A DNA stretch of 64,000 nucleotides from Lathyrus oleraceus (taxonomy: Eukaryota > Streptophyta > Magnoliopsida > Fabales > Fabaceae), in assembly GCF_024323335.1 (NCBI RefSeq), contig NC_066580.1, positions 258,399,332-258,463,331 of the forward strand. The letters are read 5' to 3'. The position numbers and the translations under genes are program-made. Within the stretch, counting starts at the first letter, position 1; each line of letters begins with the position of its first letter. This document shows positions 59,012 to 64,000 of the stretch, piece by piece. Below the pieces are notes generated by a model that worked only from the letters and a program-made list of their open reading frames with translations, was not told the origin of the DNA and did not search any database.

Positions 59012-60859
59012 ATGGCCGGAAGAAACGCTGGGAGGAATGATGAGGCTCTTGCTGCAGTTATGCAGGCAATGGCTCAGGCGTTCCAGAACCCACCCAATGC
59101 TGACGAGAACGTGGGGTCTCGTAGTCTGGCGACGTTTCAGAGGGAGAACCCGCCTACTTTTCTGGGTAGGTATGATCCTGAAGGAGCCTTGGCTTGGTTG
59201 AAGGAGATCGAAAGAATCTTCAGAGTGATGGATTGCACTCTTGTGCAAAAGATCCGTTATGGAACTCATAAGCTGTCAGGTGAAACCGATGATTGGTGGG
59301 TGGACACTCGTCTAAGGTTGGAAACTGTGGGCGAGGAGATTACTTGGGAAGGGTTTCGTAGAGAATTTCTGAGGAAGTATTATCCAGAAGATGTGCGAGG
59401 AAAGAAAGAGATTGAATTCCTCGAGTTGAAGCAAGGGAACTTGTCAGTCACGGAGTATGCTGCTAAGTTCACTGAATTGGCTAAGTTCTATCCTCACTAT
59501 GATGGAGCCAATGCCGAATTCTCTAAGTGCATCAAGTTTGAAAATGGATTGCGTCCGGAAATTAAGAAAGTTGTGGGATATCAAAAGATTCGCGTCTTTG
59601 CGGATCTGATTGATAGTTGTAGAATCTTTGAAGAGGACAATAATGCACACTATAAGATCTTGTCTGAGAAGAGAAGAAGGGGTCAACACATCCGTGGTAA
59701 GCCATATGAAACTCCAGTTGGAAGAGGGAAACAGAAAGTGATTCTGGGTCGAAGAACAAGTGGGGGAGATGCTCCTGCTAATGTTATCTGTTTCAAGTGT
59801 GGAAAGTCGGGTCACAAGAGTAATGTGTGTAGGCTTGGTGAAACGAGATGTTTCCGTTGTGGTATGCCAGGACATGCGGCTCGTGATTGTAAGCAGAAGG
59901 ATGTTGTTTGCTTTAACTGTGGGGAAGGAGGACATATCAGTGCTAAATGTCAGAAGCCAAAGAGGAGACAAGAGAGTGGTAAAGTGTTTGCTTTGTCGGG
60001 AACTCATACTACAAATGAAGATGGACTTATTCGAGGTACTTGTTTCATTAATAGCATTCCTTTAATTACTATTATTGATACCGGTGCCACACATTATTTT
60101 GTTGCTGCGGATTGTGTTGAAAGATTGGGTCTTTCTTTGTCTTCCTTGGGTAGAGATATGATTGTTGAGGATCCCTCTAAGGGAACGGTATCTACGTCTC
60201 TTGCGTGTAAGAGTTGCCCCTTGTCAATATTTGGTAAAGATTTTGTAGTTGATCTTGTTTGTTTGCCGCTTGTCGGGTTGGATGTAGTATTGGGTATGGA
60301 CTGGTTGAAATCCAACTATGTTCATATTAATTGCTACAACAACACTGTGAGGTTTTCTTCTGCCGAAGAAGAGGGAAGAACAAAATTGTTATCCAAGAAA
60401 CAATTGAAGGAGTTCATAGAAGAAGACGCGTTGGTGTTCTTGTTGATGGCAAGCTTGTCTGTGGAGAGTCGGGCTGTAACTGTGGACTTGCCGGTGGTGT
60501 GCAATTTCCCTGAAGTTTTTCCCAATGAGATTCCTAGTGCACCGCCAGAAAGAGAAGTTGAGTTCACTATTGACCTTGTACCTGGTACTAGACCCATCTC
60601 TATGGCGCCGTATAGGATGTCAACATCAGAGTTGGCTGAACTGAAGAGTCAGCTAGAGGATTTGCTTGAAAGGAAGTTTGTGAGACCTAGTGTATCACTT
60701 TGGGGAGCTCCAGTTTTGCTGGTGAAAAAAAAAGACGGAAGCATGCGACTTTGTATTGATTATAGACAATTGAATAAGGTGACGATTAAGAATAGGTATC
60801 CACTCCCAAGGATCGATGACTTGATGGATCGTTTAGTGGGTGCTCGTATTTTCAGTTAG
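59012..60859 (+). pseudogene. Tekay-like gag, protease and RT amino end, ending in a premature TAG
   Basis: A single long frame starts best at [10 protein letters not shown] (59012), the usual start of Tekay-type gag; the upstream Met at 58988 has no family support. Order: capsid ([39 protein letters not shown]), then three CCHC knuckles ([42 protein letters not shown]). The aspartic protease follows ([22 protein letters not shown]), then a pre-RT linker and the RT fingers ([36 protein letters not shown]). It stops at TAG 60857-60859 just before [10 protein letters not shown], where AAG is expected. Gag and protease look intact. Confidence 0.9.
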
Positions 60860-61426
60860 ATTGATCTAAGGTCGGGCTACCATCAAATTCAGGTGAAAGA
60901 TGAGGACATTCAGAAAACTGCTTTCAGGACTCGTTATGGACACTACGAGTACACGGTGATGCCTTTCGGCGTTACTAATGCGCCGGGAGTATTCATGGAG
61001 TACATGAATCATATTTCCCATCCTTATTTGGATCAATTTGTGATGGTGTTCATAGACGACATTTTGATTTATTCTAAGTCGGAGGAAGAGCATGTGGAAC
61101 ATTTGCGTATTGTCTTGCAAGTGTTGAAAGAGAAGAGATTGTATGCTAAGTTGTCTAAGTGTGAGTTTTGGTTGAGAGAAGTTAGCTTTCTTGGTCATGT
61201 TGTTTCCGGTGACGGAATTGCGGTTGATCCATCGAAGATTGATGCGGTGTTGCAATGGGAAGCTCCTACGTCAGTTACCGAGATAAGAAGTTTCCTAGGC
61301 TTGGCAGGTTACTATAGGAGGTTTATAGAAGGCTTTTCTAAGTTGGAACTTCCTTTGACTAAGTTAACTTTAAGGGTGCTGCTTTTGTGTGGGATGTCCG
61401 ATGCGAAGAAAGTTTCCTTGAGTTGA
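60860..61426 (+). pseudogene. Tekay-like RT palm and thumb
   Basis: This is in frame with the preceding gene after the TAG. It reads [34 protein letters not shown] and the catalytic [15 protein letters not shown], all intact, then the thumb ([34 protein letters not shown]). Near 61370, loss of one base in the 'actttaaggg' stretch throws the frame off, so the end of this open stretch (to 61426) is not genuine protein. The true frame continues in the next entry. Confidence 0.9.
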
Positions 61427-62553
61427 AGAAAAGGTTGACAACGGCTCCGATTTTGATTTTGCCAAATCCCGAGGAACCGTTTGTGGTTTATTGGGATGCT
61501 TCGAAGATGGGATTAGGAGGTGTGCTTATGCAGAATGGTAAGGTGGTTGCTTATGCTTCTAGACAATTAAGGATTCATGAGAAGAACTACCCTACGCATG
61601 ATTTGGAGCTTGCGGCGGTTGTGTTTGTTTTGAAAATTTGGAGACATTACCTTTATGGATCTAGATTTGAAGTCTTTAGTGACCATAAAAGCTTGAAGTA
61701 TTTGTTTGATCAAAAAGAGCTGAACATGAGACAAAGGAGATGGCTGGAATTGCTAAAGGATTATGACTTTGGGTTGAACTACCATCCGGGAAAAGTGAAT
61801 GTGGTGGCCGATGCTCTAAGTAGGAAGACTTTGCATATGTCGACCTTGATGATGAAAGAGTTGGAGTTGATTGAGAAATTCCGAGATATGAGCTTAGTGA
61901 TCGAGGTGACACCAAGAAGTGTGATTTTGGGTATGTTAAAGATTAACAATGATTTTCTTGATAGCATTAGAGAGGCTCAGAAGCTGGATATGAAACTTGT
62001 TGATGTGATCATTGGACTCGGACGATCTGAGAATGAGGATTTCAAATTGGATGCACAAGGTGTGTTGAGGTTTCGTGATAGGATTTGTGTTCCCGATGAT
62101 GTGGATTTAAAAAGGATGATCTTGGAAGAAAGCCATAGGAGTAATTTGAGTATTCATCCCGGAGCGACTAAGATGTACCAAGATTTGAAAAGATTATTTT
62201 GGTGGTCGGGAATGAAGCGTGAAGTAGCTCAGTTCGTGTATGCGTGCTTGACTTGCCAGAAATCAAAGGTGGAGCATCAGAAACCTGCGGGGTTGATGCA
62301 ACCGTTAGAAATTCCTGAGTGGAAGTGGGATAGCATTTCCATGGACTTTGTGACGGGTTTACCGAATACATCTAGAGGATGTGATGCTATTTGGGTGATT
62401 GTTGATAGGCTTACAAAGTCGGCTCACTTTATTCCTATTAACATAAGTTATCCGGTGTCGAAGTTGGCGGAGATTTATACCAATGTTATTGTGAGGCTGC
62501 ACGGTGTTCCTCTTTGTATTGTTTCGGATAGAGATCCGAGGTTCACTTTATAA
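61387..62553 (+). pseudogene. Tekay-like RNase H and integrase amino half
   Basis: RNase [42 protein letters not shown] and [10 protein letters not shown], with the catalytic acids in place. Integrase zinc domain: [18 protein letters not shown] and CLTCQKSK (H-H-C-C). Integrase core: [11 protein letters not shown] and [10 protein letters not shown], the first two acids of D-D-E. It ends at a premature TAA (62551-62553) just after DPRFTL, where relatives read into RFW. The next stretch continues in the same frame. Confidence 0.9.
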
Positions 62554-63381
62554 TTTTGGAAGAGTTTGCAAGAAGCTTTAGGTTCCAAGTTGAGGTTGAG
62601 TTCGGCGTATCATCCTCAGACGGATGGTCAAACGGAGAGGACTATCCAATCCTTGGAAGATTTGTTAAGGGCGTGTATTCTTGAACAAGGAGGTTCATGG
62701 AATACTCACCTTCCGTTGGTGGAGTTTACTTACAACAATAGTTACCATTCAAGTATTGGAATGGCGCCTTTTGAAGCTTTGTATGGGCGGAGGTGTAGGA
62801 CTCCGTTGTGTTGGCATGAATTTGGTGAAAGTGTGGTACTTGGACCCGAGATTGTTCGAGAAACTACCAAGACGGTTAAGATGATTCGGGATAAGATGAA
62901 GATTTCTCAAAATAGGCAAAAGAGTTATCATGATAAGAGGAGAAAGGATTTGGAATTTAAAGAGGGTGATCATGTGTTTCTAAGAGTCACACCTACGACC
63001 GGTGTTGGACGAGCATTGAAAGCTAAGAAGTTGACTCCTCGTTTCATTGGACCGTATCAAATTACGAGTAGAGTGGGAAAAGTTGCTTATAGAGTGGCGT
63101 TACCGCCAAACCTCTCGAATTTGCATGATGTGTTCCATGTGTCTCAACTTAGGAAGTATATTCTGGATCCGTCTCATGTGATTCAAATGGATGATATTCA
63201 AGTGCACGATAACCTTACGGTTGAGACGATGCCTTTGAGGATCGAAGGTCGTGAGACAAAGTCCCTACGGGGAAAGGAAATTGATTGGGTGAAGGTTGTT
63301 TGGATTGGTGCAGTCGGAGAAAGCACGACATGGGAATTGGAGAACAGGATGCGCGACTCCTACCCCGAGTTATTCGAATGA
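62554..63381 (+). pseudogene. Tekay-like integrase carboxyl half with chromodomain-like tail
   Basis: Same frame as the preceding entry. It supplies the last catalytic Glu (HPQTDGQTERTIQSLEDLLR), then GMAPFEALYGRRCRTPL, the GPY/F module (PRFIGPYQITSRVGK) and DVFHVSQLRKYI. The tail PLRIEGRETKSLRGKEIDWV followed by STTWELENRMRDSYPELF fits the chromodomain-type end of Tekay-like chromoviruses. Such tails are thought to guide insertion to heterochromatin; here the element did land in a repeat. Confidence 0.85.
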
Positions 63382-63409
63382 GGTAATTTTTGAGGACGAA
63401 TATATTTAA

Positions 63410-63420
63410 GTGGGGGAGAG
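63410..63420 (+). other. Tekay-like polypurine tract
   Basis: GTGGGGGAGAG ends one base before the 3' LTR starts at 63422, after a short 3' untranslated stretch. Confidence 0.8.
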
Positions 63421-63421
63421 T

Positions 63422-64000
63422 TGTAACGCCCTGATTTTTATTAAGTGTTATTACTATTATTTTTATAATGTTTGATTTATAATTATTTCGGTAAAATATT
63501 TTATTGTGTGTTAATATATTATTAGAGTTTAATTATAAGAATTGTGGTATAATAGCTATTGGGCCTAGTGGTGTATATAGTAATTAAGGGAGGTGTAACA
63601 ATTAAGCCCATTAGTTAGTTTTTATTTAATTAAAACAAAGAATAGAAATAGAATAGAAATAGAAAGAAGAGAAATAGAAAGAAGGGAAATAGAAAGAAGT
63701 AGAGAGAAGGAGGAGAAAAGAGAGAAAAGAGAGAAACGTTAGGGTTTGGAGGAGGAAGAGGAAATTGGAGAAGAAGAGCATCATCTTGATCAACCCAAGC
63801 TTGCTAGAACACTATAGAGTAACTCAATCATCATCTCTAAGGTAAGGGTGTGAGTTATCATTTCCTATAATTATGAAAATGATGGGTTTTATGTGGGTAA
63901 TGGTTGTTAGAGGATATTGTTGGGTTTTGATGTTGTGATTGGATTCCTTGCTTTGAAAATGTTGTTTGTGTTCTTGATGTAGTGTTGATTGTTTGTGATT
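63422..64000 (+). mobile_element. 3' LTR of the Tekay-like element, cut by the window end
   Basis: TGTAACGCCCTG and onward repeats 56499-57078 with three substitutions and one 1-bp deletion (in the GAGAAGAAAAGAG stretch). It extends beyond 64000. Confidence 0.9.

Noticed and set aside
1..64000. Host protein-coding, rRNA or tRNA genes
   Set aside because: None could be supported; tRNA-like matches are only primer-binding sites of retrotransposons.

Overview
The window looks like nuclear plant DNA, most likely from a large-genome legume (Pisum, Vicia, Lathyrus or a relative). This rests on wall-to-wall nested Ty3/gypsy elements, giant Ogre-type LTRs, Athila and Tekay-like internal regions, and AT-rich spacers. 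Naming the tribe is inference. No host gene, rRNA, tRNA or CRISPR array is visible. Every protein-coding signal belongs to a transposable element, and almost all of it is broken by stops, frameshifts or later insertions.

Layout: 1-7319 is a plus-strand Ogre-type LTR (family A) split by a minus-strand solo LTR of the same family (2458-6240). 7320-11528 is the gag-protease end, primer site and 5' LTR of a minus-strand Tat-lineage element ('Tat-M'). 11529-12682 is part of a second large LTR family (B, minus strand). An Athila element (plus strand) starts at 12683 inside that LTR. Its gag is split by a complete solo LTR of family B (15376-20416) with a perfect target duplication, and that solo LTR carries a hAT-type MITE (18417-19156). 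The Athila reading ends at 22370, where another minus-strand family A LTR begins (22371-25588).

25589-32922 is old, mixed LTR debris: a B-related LTR ('D') holding a CACTA-type element (26634-28185), a copia-like solo LTR (about 30303-31316) and an unclassified segment with GTCGAC palindromes. 32923-39262 is the 3' half of a second Tat-M copy on the minus strand: LTR, polypurine tract, pol, and an opposite-strand plant-mobile-domain gene with its own TATA box. At 39263 an Ogre-like element (plus strand) interrupts this pol. It has a 4.66-kb LTR, gag, protease, an apparent intron, RT, two RNase H domains, integrase and a 3' region with a repeat array. Its 3' LTR (from 54291) is interrupted at 56499 by a young Tekay-like chromovirus that runs past the window end.

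The genes form no host pathway; each set is the capsid/protease/reverse-transcriptase/integrase kit of one retrotransposon. The most interesting points beyond annotation are: small hairpins in the LTRs whose stems show compensatory base changes between copies; the antisense mobile-domain gene; a frame-restoring intron between protease and RT; a seven-copy motif array before the Ogre-like 3' LTR; and a young Tekay-like insertion that already carries three disabling lesions. All comparisons were made by eye.
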